Source: Melieria omissa (taxonomy: Eukaryota > Arthropoda > Insecta > Diptera > Ulidiidae). Taken from it: 64,000 nucleotides of DNA. Every line of letters starts with the position of its first letter. The stretch's first letter is position 1. The notes beneath the pieces are model-generated. The model was given only the letters and a program-made list of their open reading frames with translations, did no database searches and was not told the DNA's origin. The stretch spans positions 105,983,892 to 106,047,891 of the forward strand of contig OZ020267.1 of assembly GCA_963971225.1 (NCBI GenBank), given 5' to 3'. Shown one piece after another: positions 1-11,330 of this stretch. Position numbers and translations under genes: made by a program.

Positions 1-1719
1 CATATTTTGACCTTACAAACATAATTTACATAAAAAAAATTACCTAATTGGTTCTAGGACACTGACCGAGACACTTAAAAACTCTCATTATTTTCATGAA
101 AATAATTTGTTACCAGCATTTAAGTGTTGAAGTTATTCTTGTCTATCATTTTGTCTTAAACACTTCTTTATTAAACTTTTGTTGTTGTCCCTTCATGTTT
201 TGTTTTCCAACTCAATATAGCTGTCATGTTCTTGACTACTTATCGGCGATCCCTTTTTGCCAAATTTGCTTGTTTTGTTTTTTCTTTTTCTTTGTTTCTT
301 CTCCTTCGGAACCCAACCAACGCGGTCTACCCACCTTGATTACTTGTTTACTTGTTTGCTTATTTCTTTTTGTTTTTCTTCATTTCTCTGTTCGGCTCTA
401 CTGCATAAATATGTATGTAACGTATGTACATACATACTCGATCTAATATATGTACATATGTCTACGTGTGTAGGCACTTAAGTATTTTATTTCGATGGTC
501 TGTATTGTTATTGTTGTTGTTTGATTTATTTGTTGGCACAATTTTGATTTCCTTTTGAACGACGATTTGTTGATTGCTTGTTGTTTCGTTTATTAGTTTT
601 ACTTGTTAATGTTTTACGTTTATTGTTAATGTTTGTTTTTGTTTTTATATATATTTTTACGCAAGTCAATGGAAGCTTGTACAAGTCATATTAACTTGAA
701 TCGTATATCGTTGTTGGCGGCATAAAATTTGCCAAAGGAAATTAATTCAGTTGGATTTCGTGCGTCTTTTTTGATGCATATTTGTATCGATTTTGTTTTT
801 CGTACAAGCGGCCAATAAAACAAATTTAGAAGATTTGATTTTAGATGAATTCCATGCGGAATGGTTATGGGGTGATTAAAAAAAATAATACAAACAAAAA
901 AGTTTAAAGACCAAATATAAAAATTACTAATATAAAAAAAAACTAAAAACTAATAAGGAACTAAAAAATATATAATAACTTAAAACGATATTTAAAAATT
1001 TAAAAAGAGTTTGGCTCTGAGGAAAAGATTTCAAGAACGAAAAAGAAACCATGATCAATAAAGTGGTGAGAAGCAACAGAGATTGGAGATGTGTTGCTCA
1101 GCAGATGACCTGAAGAAATGAAGATCCTGGAACAGGAGGTACGAAAAATAAAGCAAGATGTTATCTGTGAAAATGGACCTCAAAAGCAGACTTGGGTCAT
1201 AAAGAATTAGCAAAAAATGTTAAATGTTTAGATAAAAAATTCGTAGAACAAAGAGTAAGTATTAAGAAGAATTCTCCTCCTTCTTTATACTAGAAATTGA
1301 GGAGTCATAAAAGATACTGAAACTTTGTATTCAAAAAAATAAAATTAAAACTTAAAGTTATAGAATTTGCCAGGGACAAAAGCATACAAGAGACGAGAAG
1401 GAGAGAAGTTCTTGCAATCAGATCTTGAAACAGTAGATTCAAAAACAGATCTTGGAGCCGGATAAAGCTTTTGCAAAGTGGTTTGAAGAGTTGCTAACAG
1501 GTTCAAGGGAAAGATAATGAAAGAATGAATTGAGAGAAAATGTTATAAGGAATGTTGTGGCTATGAGGCTTCAAAAATAAAGTAAAAAAAAAAAAAGTCA
1601 CTCAAAGAACAAAAATCTGAATTAGAGTTCAAAAATTTAATCACGAGTTGATGTTACTGCAAAAAGTTTGAATGTTTGACAGAAAAAAGTGGAAAAGTTT
1701 GTTTGAAACGCTGAAACTT
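1..1719. other. A+T-rich non-coding DNA
   Basis: No gene recognised. The first kilobase is T-rich with TTGTTG runs and ACATACATA-type microsatellite around 411-470; from about 880 it becomes A-rich. The open frames here (for example 96-446) are Phe/Leu/Cys-rich readings of T-rich DNA without a family match. Confidence 0.7.
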
Positions 1720-2015
1720 CGGAATGAATGGTTGCTAATTGGTACTAACAGTTGAAATGAAGGACTGAAAGGGTTCAAAAGTGGTTGTAGAGTTTTTTTT
1801 AATAAAATGTACAGGGTGTAAAGGAGAACAAAAGAGGTAAACAAGAGTTCAAGGTGGGAATGAATGGTTGATAATTGGTAATAAGAGTTGAAATGAGGGA
1901 TTGAAAGGCTTCAAAAGTGGTTGTAGTGTATTTTTGAAATAAAATTTACAGGGTCTAAATGAGGACAAAAGAGGTAAACAAGAGTTCAAGGTGGGAATGA
2001 ATGGTTGAAAATTTG
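1720..2015. repeat. tandem repeat, about 137 bp unit, two copies plus a partial
   Basis: The phrase GGAATGAATGGTTG recurs near 1721, 1858 and 1995. Between occurrences the text (AGTTGAAATGA, TTCAAAAGTGGTTGTAG, TACAGGGT, AAAGAGGTAAACAAGAGTTC) repeats with scattered changes. This array abuts the GGAATA array. Confidence 0.8.
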
Positions 2016-2109
2016 ATATTGACGGTTTGATACGCGAGTTTGAACGAAATGTTAAAGTTAAGTTGAAGCGTTGAACTGTGAAATGGAATGAAAAAAATCG
2101 AAATTGAGG

Positions 2110-3262
2110 GGTTGTGAGAGGAAACAGTGCAAGAAGAGAGATAGGTAGAGGAATAGGAATAGGAGAAGGAGAAGAGATAGATATAGGATTAAGAATAGGA
2201 ATAGGGACAGCGACAAGGACAGCGACAGCGACAGGGATAGGAATAGGAATAGGAATAGGAATAGGAATAGGAATAGGAATAGGAATATGAATAGGGATAT
2301 AAATAGGGATAGGAATAGGAAGAGAAAAAGAAAGAGGAAGAGGAAGAGGAAACGAAATAGGAACAGAAATAAAATTGGGAAGAGAAATAAGAATAAGAAT
2401 AATAACAAAAGAAATAAGAATATGAATAGGAATAAGAATAGGAATGGGAATAGGAATAGGAATAGGAATAGGAATAGAAATATAAATAGGAATGGAAATA
2501 GGAATGAAAATAGGAATAGAAATAGGAATAGAAATAGGAATAGAAGTAGGAATAGAAATAGGAATAGAAATAGAAGTAGGAAGAGGAAGAGGAAAAGGAA
2601 TAGAAATCGATGTAGGAACAGAATAAGAATGGGAATAGGAATAGGAATAGGAATAGGAATAGGAATAGGAATAGGAATAGGAATAGGAATAGGAATAGGA
2701 ATAGGAATAGGAATAGGAATAGGAATAGGAATAGGAACAGGAATACGAATACGAAAAGGAATAGGAAGAGGAAAATGAGAAGGAGAAAGAAAAAGAAAAG
2801 TAAAACAGAAAAAGAAAAGGAAAAAGAATAGGATTCGATATAGGAACCGAATAAGAATGTGAATAGGAAGAGGAAAATGACAAGGAGAAAGAAAAGTAAA
2901 GAGAAAAAGAAAAGGAAAAGAAATAGGAATCGATATAAGAACAGAATAAGAATGGAAATAGGAATAGGAATAGGAATAGGAATAGGAAGAGGAAGAGGAA
3001 AAGGAGAAGGAGAAAGAAAAGTAAAAAGAAAAAGAAAAGGAATAGGAACCGATGTAGGGAAGGAATAAGAATGGGAATAGAAATAGGAAGAATAAAAGGA
3101 GAAGGAGAAAGAAAAGTAAAAAGAAAAAGAAAAGGAAAAAGACATGGAAAGGGTAAAGGAAAAGGAATAGGTATCGACTAGGAACAGAAATAAAAACGGG
3201 AATGCAAATAAGAATAAGAATTGAAAAAAATAGAAATAGGGATAGGAAAAGGGATTCAGAAG
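2110..3262. repeat. GGAATA hexanucleotide array with embedded longer units
   Basis: A purine-rich array built on GGAATA and variants (GAAATA, GGAAGA, GAAAAG). The purest runs lie at about 2236-2290 and 2631-2735. A non-hexamer anchor, ATCGATRTAGGAACAGAATA with variants, recurs near 2605, 2832, 2926, 3046 and 3171, so the array has a higher-order unit of roughly 95-125 bp (one gap is 227). Because the hexamer has no stop in several frames, long false ORFs (Pro-Ile, Ser-Tyr, Phe-Leu, Asn-Arg, Gly-Ile dipeptide repeats) span it on both strands; they are not genes. Confidence 0.92.
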
Positions 3263-3992
3263 TCAAAACACAAGTGATAAGTTTGTCAACAAAATATTCC
3301 TGAACGAGAAGGTCAGACTGGAGTTCTAAGAAATGAAAACAGTGATGAAGAAATTCTGGCCATACAGTAGCGACCATAAAAATGCAACGCTATGTCACTG
3401 AACATGTAATCGCTTTTATTTTAGTGATAACAGTATCCTTCTGGTTTATTTTCTTGTTTGGAAATACCGTTACCTTTTGTACTGTAAGTAATACATAGGT
3501 TGCTTTCACAAAGTTATCTAAGTAAAGTTTTTAATATTTTATCGAAAAGGGAGCCATGAAAGAAAAACAACCAAATAAAACACAAAAATGTCGGTAAATA
3601 TGCTGAAAGATTGTATGAGTTTTATTGATTTATATGATGACAAAGGCTGAGACTTTGCTAAAAAATCTGATTACATTCTGACATAATCAAATGAAGAAAC
3701 CAAATAAAGTAATGAAAATTCCAGTTAATTCGCTAAAAGATGGAATGAGATTTAAAATAATCAGAAGCTAATTGAATAATAAGAAGAAATAAGCTCCTTA
3801 AAAATTCAGTTGAAGAGTATTGCAACAGTAAATCGAACTGTCAATCAATATTTGAGCAACAATTTTCATATGTTGCCAATGTCCTTCATTTGTTAATTAC
3901 TTAATAGTGGAGCAAACAGCAAAGCTATAATTAAAATTGTCTAAAATCAACAGTTAGACATTTTTTCTTTACCATCACTTAATGTATTTCAC
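3263..3992. other. A+T-rich non-coding DNA
   Basis: No gene, RNA gene or recognisable element seen. Confidence 0.6.
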
Positions 3993-4060
3993 CTTTTTAA
4001 AGTCGCACTATCTTATTTTTTATCTTCTTTTTAAAGTCGCACTATCTTATAGTTTATCTT
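3993..4060. repeat. 34 bp direct tandem duplication
   Basis: CTTTTTAAAGTCGCACTATC is present twice, starting at 3993 and 4027; the copies differ by only a few bases. Confidence 0.9.
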
Positions 4061-5214
4061 CTTTGCGACACTTTTGTGCTCCAATTCCGCTCAAACTCAA
4101 ACCAACAGTCGACCAGCTCAGTGGCAATGGACAAGCAGTCAACTGGGGTACTTGAACGGCCATTGAATGTAGGGTATCAGCGCTTCGATCAAGACCACTT
4201 ACAGCTCAACGCTGTCCGCTACTGTTGCTGCTGTCGTCGTTGCGCTTCCGCCTTTCACTTCAAAGCTGCTGGCATTTGCGACAACACTTGACGTAAATTG
4301 GGTGTTAATGTTTTTTTTTTTATTTTTTTCTTGTTTCTCCTCATTTACTGATGCCAGAAAACTTTCGACATCGGTAGGTGTTCTTAAATTTTCTTTCAGT
4401 TTATTTAGCTCCCCCTGTTCGGTGTTTTCCTTGCACCTGTCTAAGCGGATGTTTGTTTATTTCTTAACATGCAATGGCGCTCAGTGGATTTTGTGCTCTT
4501 TTCGTTTGTCCTGTGTGCTGGTCTTTTATTTTATTTTCTCAGCGTTGTTGTTTTTATTCAATATGGCTTTTATGTTTTTATTTTTGTATTGCAGTTTTCT
4601 CCTAAGCTCAGTGCTCACCCTTGTGTCGTGTGTCACACGAATGATGTTGAATTGCTGCTGTTGGTTTTGTCCTTATTTTCTTTTCATTTTATTTGTTTGA
4701 TTTGTGTGATGCTTACATCTGTGTGTATGTGTCTGCTCGTGCGTTTTTATTTGCTTGTTTGTTTGTCTGCCTGTATGGCTGCTTGTTTGTTTTTGTGTGT
4801 TTTTATTTGTTGCCAAAAGAAAAATTAAGTTAATAGAAATGTCAATCAATTGAGTCAATATCCCGGCCACGTCTGCGTCACCTTTGTAACCATGTTTTCA
4901 AAGCGACTTAAAGCGTCTACATACATATGTATGTTTGTTGCATTGCATGCTGGCAACATGTGGAGAAAATAATTGAAAATCACCTTAGTGTAACAGGTTC
5001 AAGAAGCAACCAAAGCAATTGACTTGGCAAAATTGAATTTAAAGCCGAAGACGACTGTTGCAGTATGTTGGTTAATTTGGGCGATTTAAAGGGAGAATTT
5101 TTAAGGTCAAAGTACAAATATATTTTTGCTAGAGGATTCAACTGTAGTTTATGGATTTTTGGTTTTTTAAAGAGAACTATTGGAGATGGTTGTGAGGTTT
5201 GGAAACACTTTTTG
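4061..5214. other. non-coding, T-rich with TTTG/TGTG runs
   Basis: Frames at 4302-4828 are hydrophobic (Phe/Leu/Cys) readings of a T-rich strand. They lack splice context or family resemblance, so I do not call genes. Confidence 0.6.
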
Positions 5215-5640
5215 TTAAGGAAAAGACTTGTAAAATATGTACGAAACTTACTTGAAGCTGAAGAAAGTTGAAGATTAGAAGAACAAAGTAGATTTTCTAT
5301 GTTGAATTTTAATTTAATTTTTCGAAACACAGATTTACAAATCAATATTTTTTATTAAGACTGGGAAAAACTTTTCAGTTCAGTACAAAGCGTGCTAGAA
5401 GATAAAGAAGGCCAAAGCGGAATAAAGTAGCTGTTCTGTATTGAAATTTGAGTTACTATTTTATGGAAGCTCGCATTCACATTAGCGAATCAATACTATT
5501 TTACTTCAAAAATTGTTTAAGAGAAAACTTTTCAAGTCAACACAAAGCGTGCTAGAAGATAAAGAAGAAGACCAAAGACAAAAGAACAAAGTGGTTTTTC
5601 TAAAAAAATAATAACTCTTTAACATTGATTTTTATAATAA
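5215..5640. repeat. diverged tandem repeat, about 153 bp unit
   Basis: ACAAAGCGTGCTAGAAGATA recurs with the surrounding AAACTTTTCA...AAGAAG text at about 5367-5420 and 5522-5580. AGAACAAAGTRGWTTTTCTA flanks occur near 5279 and 5583. Two to three degenerate units. Confidence 0.65.
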
Positions 5641-8600
5641 AACGTATAACAGTTACGGTCCCTGCTCAAATGACCTTCGAAGATCGCCATAACTCGATCC
5701 CAGAAGTCCAAGTTTGCTTAAATTTGCTGCATAAGTCTGTCTGAATCTTTTGATTAATAATTGTAGGCTTTAGATTTTATAAAACTTTCAAGAATCCAAC
5801 TTTCATTTATAACTTTTCACAAAAATTTTCCAAATTTGCATTCACCATGTTGCACAAAATTCATTTTATGTCATTATAAAAAGAGAATACTCCGACTATC
5901 TGCCGCAATAAACCCAACTCAAATGCAATAATACAAAAAAAAAATGACTAATATTCCTGGCCATTACGTGCATGCGCCATTACACTGTACTACCATATTT
6001 TTATAGCATTATTCCGCTATTGCACAACTTTTTTACGCACTCCACCACCAACACAACTTACAACTATCTTGCGCGCATGCAGCTTTCACTTTCATCGCGC
6101 TATTTAATGCCCACCGGGGCGTATGCGTAACGTGCATTAGATAAACAAAGCAAACTGCAAGCAACATTAAAACCACTAAACAACTGGCTAACAACAACAA
6201 TAACACTAACTAGAAACTGTCGAGCATAAATAAGTAGTAAGCAAAGAGAACAACAAAAACAATAACTACTAGAAATGTTGAGAAAAAAAGTGCAATAAAT
6301 CTTTATAATTTTCCACATCATAAAACGACTAATTAAAGTCATAATAATAATTTCACTGCCAACGAAATCGACGCCATGACGTTGTGCGGTGTTTGTCATA
6401 AATTTCATGACTATACATAAAAACTGCAGCACCAATAACAACAACTGCACAGCTAAAATAAAATCTTATTAACAACGCACGCGAGCCAACACGCAGCACA
6501 CCTCGAAGCACTGTGAGTGGCGCTGCGTGCGAACGTAATAGCTGCGCAAAGGGGCGAAGATCGAGGCGGGATACTGCGCTACTTGAGGGTGGCAAGCGGC
6601 CAAATTGGCCATGGCAGCAGGACATACAACTGCAATTGGCAGCCGTACAAGATTTAGACGCTTAACCCGCTTGTCGGCTTTAGGCTTACTTTTGTCAGTA
6701 TGTCTGTTCGTTTGACTGCCTGTCTACTCGTCCGTTCAGCGGTCTGTGTGGCTGCCAATACAATCTTTGAATGTATGTATGTGTGTGTATGGTTTCCTCT
6801 GTGTGTGCGTGTGTCAGTTAGCCACAAATTTGGTTAGGGCCAAATTTTCCAAACGAATAAATTCGGCACACACACGCTGCAGCTGGCTGAGTGTTGCGCA
6901 TAAGGCCACAAGTGTGGGCCATATTAGAAGCAAATACATATATTAACACACATGTACGTATGTATAAAGGTGTAGGTGTGCCCCCTACAGACACCTTTGA
7001 ATGGTGGCTTGCGTGCTGCTTAGTGGCTTGCAGGCTGCATATATTTAAATTTGCGCGTTAACTTAACACAACACACAGTCCAGTCCAGTTCAGTCAGCTG
7101 TTGCCCGCTACTGGCCGGTGTTCTTGTTAATATTGTTGTTGTAGGCACTGTTGCTGTCATTAATGGGGCGTAAGCGACTGCACGCGCACGTCAACTTTGG
7201 TCCTTTCGATGTGCTAACCAGGCGGTCAACAGGCGAACAGTCATTGTTGTTGTTGTTATTTGTTGTTGTTGTTTGTTATTAATGCCCTGGTTGGTTGCGT
7301 TCATGTTGAAGTGAAAATTTATGGACAATAACTTGCGTTGGTTTTATGTGTTTCGCCAACTGCGTTTCTAACTGCGCCAACCAACTCAACTCCACGGATT
7401 CTATTGCTAACTGTGCTTGCCGCTTTCGCACCATTTAGCACTTCTCTGTACACACACACATACATATATATACATACATATGTGCATATATGCATGGAGC
7501 TTAATTAATTGATGATGATTAACAGCGTTAAATCTTTGCAAGGATGTGCCTAATTATTACGCGTCTATGTTGAGTGCTTCAAGTGTTGCTTTGGCGCGTT
7601 TACGCTTATTTATTTATGCACTTATATATAAAATGTGTATGTATGTGTATATATATATATGTATGTGTAAGCTTTGCCTTAAATCAGCAAGTGCTGTTAG
7701 GGGCGCAAAAATTTGACAGCATGTTTGTAGTTTGGCAGCAAGCACACACATACTAACACGCATACACACACACACATATACACACACACGAGGCAATTAT
7801 ATTAACCTAATAGACTAGATAAACGATTTTACTTGACTTGCAAAGAAAATCCAAAATGGTGATGCTGCGCGGTTCTTGTCTGTCTGTGCCATTGCGACAA
7901 TGGAGAAGAGTTGATTTTTACTGCGTTAAAATTCAATGATTTTCAACCTAGCTTAGGTAAAAAAAAAACCAAAAACACGGGGCAATTTTATGCCCACTAA
8001 CACACAAACATACCTACAAATTGCCACACACCTTTCGTTGGTCAACAATTCGCAACTTCACACCGCTACGCTCGTCCGCGGCCACATACTGTCAGCAGCA
8101 CATTAGCGCTCTGGCAAATTTTCAATTTTGGTCATAAGCCAACATTTAAATGGTTATTAATATGGCTGCATTCCAAGCGCTAACTACTCTACAACAACAA
8201 CAATAATTGGTATAATTCGACCTAAGCTCCAGGCACTGCAATCAGACATTCAACCACCAACTAACTGGCGCCGCTGCTACTTAAGTCATACAGTCCATCG
8301 CTTAATTTGTGTGTCTATGGCTGCGTGTGTGTGTGTGTGTGTGTATGCCGCATTGGCTTCCGCAACGTATTTGTTTGTTGGGCGGTATTGGTTTTATACG
8401 ATAAGCGGCAATTATTTTGCAGCACAATTATGCGATGGTGGCATTTCAATATGTTTGCACATAGAATGGTGGCCAAAATATGTGCAGGCACAATGGCAGA
8501 TTAAGCTTAAGCCTGGCTGTGTGTGTGTTTTTGTGTGTGTGAGTCTAGTACTGAACAACCCAGTGGGAAATGGGAGAATGCATCAATGCATTAAAGCATG

Positions 8601-9173
8601 TTTATTTTTTGTTCCTGATTAGTCCATGTTTTGCCGAAAAAAAATGCAAAGCAAAAGTACGGAATATTTCCCGCTTTCAGTACTTTCCAGTGCTGTTTAC
8701 TCTTTAGTATTGTAAAGTAATTCAATTTAAAAAAATCGTCCTACTTTGCTTTGTAAGCTTTAAACTGAAGTATTTACAACTTTGCATAAACTTCTGTTTT
8801 CAGCATCCCAAATAAAGCACAAACCATGCATTACTTTGGAATCACTTTACCAAATTGTTGACTGGGATTGTTCTATCTGTGTTGGTGCATGCTTGTGTGC
8901 ATATTTATTTATTTTTTTTTATTTACATATTTATTTATTTATTTATTTATATGTTCTCACAGAAACCATGCATTTCTTGGAAACCATAAGCAAATGGTAA
9001 TCAGTTCTTCTTCGATTGCAGTTAATACTAAAGAGCGGCGCAAGCACTATAAAAATGACTTGCAAGCCATCGCTGTGCTTTCGAGTACTGTCACTCTTCC
9101 TCACTTTCACTACAAAACAAGCACTGTAGTGAAGAAATCTTTTGATATTCATACGAATACTGCACGAAACGAC
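5641..9173. other. unique non-coding block with CA/TG and CAA microsatellites
   Basis: Moderate G+C. It carries short TG/CA runs (6780-6815, 7448-7480, 7743-7790, a pure GT run at about 8323-8343) and TTG/CAA runs (7137, 7243-7280, 8191). The short frames have Val-Cys or Cys-Val repeats from the TG runs. No exon with convincing start, splice sites and family match was found. Confidence 0.6.
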
Positions 9174-9303
9174 AATAGAACTTCAAACACCTTGAAGTAT
9201 AGAACAACACTGAAGTTAAACAACATTGAAATAGAACAACACTGAAGTAGAACAATACTGCAGTGGAACTACACGGAAGTAGAACAACACTGAAGTAGAA
9301 AAA
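9174..9303. repeat. short tandem repeat, about 19-20 bp unit
   Basis: TAGAACAACACTGAAG recurs about six times with substitutions (for example near 9200, 9231, 9250 and 9288). Confidence 0.8.
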
Positions 9304-9550
9304 GACTGGTATTGGTATTTGTATAGAATTGGTATTTTGTATGGAATCTGCATATGCATTTCAAACATTACATTCAACGCAGGTTTAAAACATGTTTTTT
9401 CGATATTTATTTAAGTCTGTTTCACTCGGTGTGAAGTAAAAGTTCTACTTCATTCGGTGTGCTCGCTGTGATTTACCGTTACTTAACCTCATTATAGCTT
9501 TCTGTGTTGATGTTTTGCTTCACAACAGAACACAAGCACTGTCGCTGCTG

Positions 9551-9621
9551 TTGAGCATTTGAATTCGCTGTTTGAATTTGAATTGAATTGAATTTCACTA
9601 TTGAGCATTTGAATTCGCTGT
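9551..9621. repeat. 48 bp duplication
   Basis: TTGAGCATTTGAATTCGCTG occurs at about 9553 and again at about 9601, with a GAATTTGAATTGAATT slippage run between. Confidence 0.85.
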
Positions 9622-9885
9622 CACCGCGATACTGAAGTACAGTACTGTGCAGTAGTGAAGTGTGCCCAATAGAACCTTTGGTGCAGCTCTTTAGCAAATA
9701 TGCTTTTAAATTCTATCACTAAAAACATATTTGGTTTAAAAATGTATTCAAAAATTATGGATGTCATCATTGGCACAGTATCTGAAAGTCTCACGTATCA
9801 AAACCAGGGACCGGGAATAACAGTTATTTATGAAAATTATATTTGAGAAAATTACTATGAAAAAAATGTCATACAAATAAATGAA

Positions 9886-10280
9886 ATATACCAATACATT
9901 TCTGTTCGCACGGAGAATCAAATTTGGTAATAAACTTTTTTGTAATTTTTATGTGAAAAGTAAAAATAAGAAATATTGTTTTTATACTTTAAAAAACCTT
10001 TAATAAGAATTATTTTTATATACCAATACATTTTTTTCGCACGGAGAATCAAACTTAACATTAAACGTTTTCCTTATTTTTTATAGAAAAATTTAAAAAG
10101 AAGAATTATTTTCTATTCATATTTTAAAGAATTATTTTTATATACCAATACATTTTTTTCGCGCGGAGAATCAAACTAACAAACATTAAACTTTTTTTGT
10201 GTAATTATTAGGGGAAAATTAAAAAAATAAGATTTATGTTTTATTTATATTTTAAAAATCCTTTAATAAGAATTATTTTT
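9886..10280. repeat. tandem repeat, three units of about 122-132 bp
   Basis: ATACCAATACATTT followed by TTCGCACGGAGAATCAAA starts at 9888, 10020 and 10142. Each unit ends in TTAATAAGAATTATTTTTAT-type sequence. Confidence 0.9.
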
Positions 10281-10289
10281 GATTTGTTT

Positions 10290-10540
10290 CATATTAGTCG
10301 ATTTTTATTTTAGTTGTCCTATAATTACAATTATTGGTGACTTTTATTTTTTAATCATCAATAAACATCATTCCGTATTTATAAAAGTCATCAATAAAAA
10401 TTAGTCAGTGACTTTTGTTTTTGAAAACATCAATAAAAATTAATAAGTGACTTTTATATATAAAAGTCATCAATAAAAATCATTCAATGACTATTATTTT
10501 TATGTCATCAATAAAAATCATTCACTAGACTATTGTTTTA
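10290..10540. repeat. tandem repeat, about 50-60 bp unit
   Basis: Five diverged units of CATCAATAAAAATCATTC followed by AGTGACTTTTATTTTT. The array directly follows the 122-132 bp array but is unrelated to it. Confidence 0.85.
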
Positions 10541-10541
10541 C

Positions 10542-10619
10542 CAGCCCGCGTTGGGAATCGAACCTAGGGCCTCTGGTATGAGAAACCAGCACGCTACCCG
10601 TTGGACTATCAAAACCGAA
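10542..10619 (-). other. tRNA-derived sequence (SINE head or tRNA pseudogene)
   Basis: On the minus strand there is an A-box-like TAGTCCAACGGGTAGCG and a perfect B box GGTTCGATTCC. Between them CTGGT-TTCTCAT-ACCAG forms a 5 bp anticodon-type stem with a 7 nt loop (loop anticodon CTC). The T stem has two mismatches and the acceptor stem does not pair well, so it is not a functional tRNA. It matches the head of the SINE at 38400-38791 closely, but no SINE body follows. It is either a solo SINE head or the decayed source tRNA. Confidence 0.65.
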
Positions 10620-10659
10620 TTTAACTAAACTTAATTCAACTAACTCATCAAGAGATTTC

Positions 10660-11330
10660 AGATCGTTGATATTTTGATGCCTGAACATGAGATTATGTTC
10701 CTAGCGACCCTGAGAGCTGATTGATAGTCTGCAAATATGTTAACATCTTGCTAGAATTTGCGACTTTTGATCCATTAAGGACAGCTTTGATGGTTGAAAC
10801 CTTCACTTGAAACACACTACACTAGTTCGGCATAGTTTTCCTCGTAGTAGAAATGTATGTAGAGTGGAGTCTGTCAAAACGCTAATAAATCTACTGAGTG
10901 GCCTGGTAGCTGCTCGGTAGTCTGAAAATATGTGAATAAGCCGAATATGCTAGAATTCCAGCTCTTTCAAGGTCAATTCAAAGGCAGCTTTACTGATTGA
11001 AACCTTCACTTTAAACACTCTTCACTAGTTCTGCACAGTTTTCCTTGTTATTTATGTTGAGTGGTAATTTATATCTGGTAATTTATTTCAGACATAACGT
11101 TAAGAAGACTCCTGAGTGCCCTAAGGGTTACCTGATAGTCTAAAAATATGCAAACATTTCGCTAGAATGCGAGCTCTTTGCTCCTTTAAAGCCTTCCCTG
11201 AAGATCCATGAAGCCTTCGCTTGAAACACACTGCAGTAGTATGCGGTTAGTTTGTTTGTAGTAGTAATTTATGTCAAGTGAGTCTCACGAAACGACTCCA
11301 GCCATTGTTTCATTATGCTTGAGGCCGTCA
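10660..11330. repeat. tandem repeat, three units of about 193-217 bp
   Basis: The anchor TAGTCTRAAAATATG...GCTAGAAT appears at about 10724, 10917 and 11135. Each is followed by AGCTTT...TTGAAACCTTCACTT and CACTAGTTC-like text. The copies are strongly diverged. Confidence 0.8.

Noticed and set aside
1849..3377. Long minus-strand ORFs of 344, 439 and 318 codons
   Set aside because: They are three-frame translations of the GGAATA array (Pro-Ile, Phe-Leu, Ser-Tyr repeats). Absence of stops follows from the hexamer sequence.
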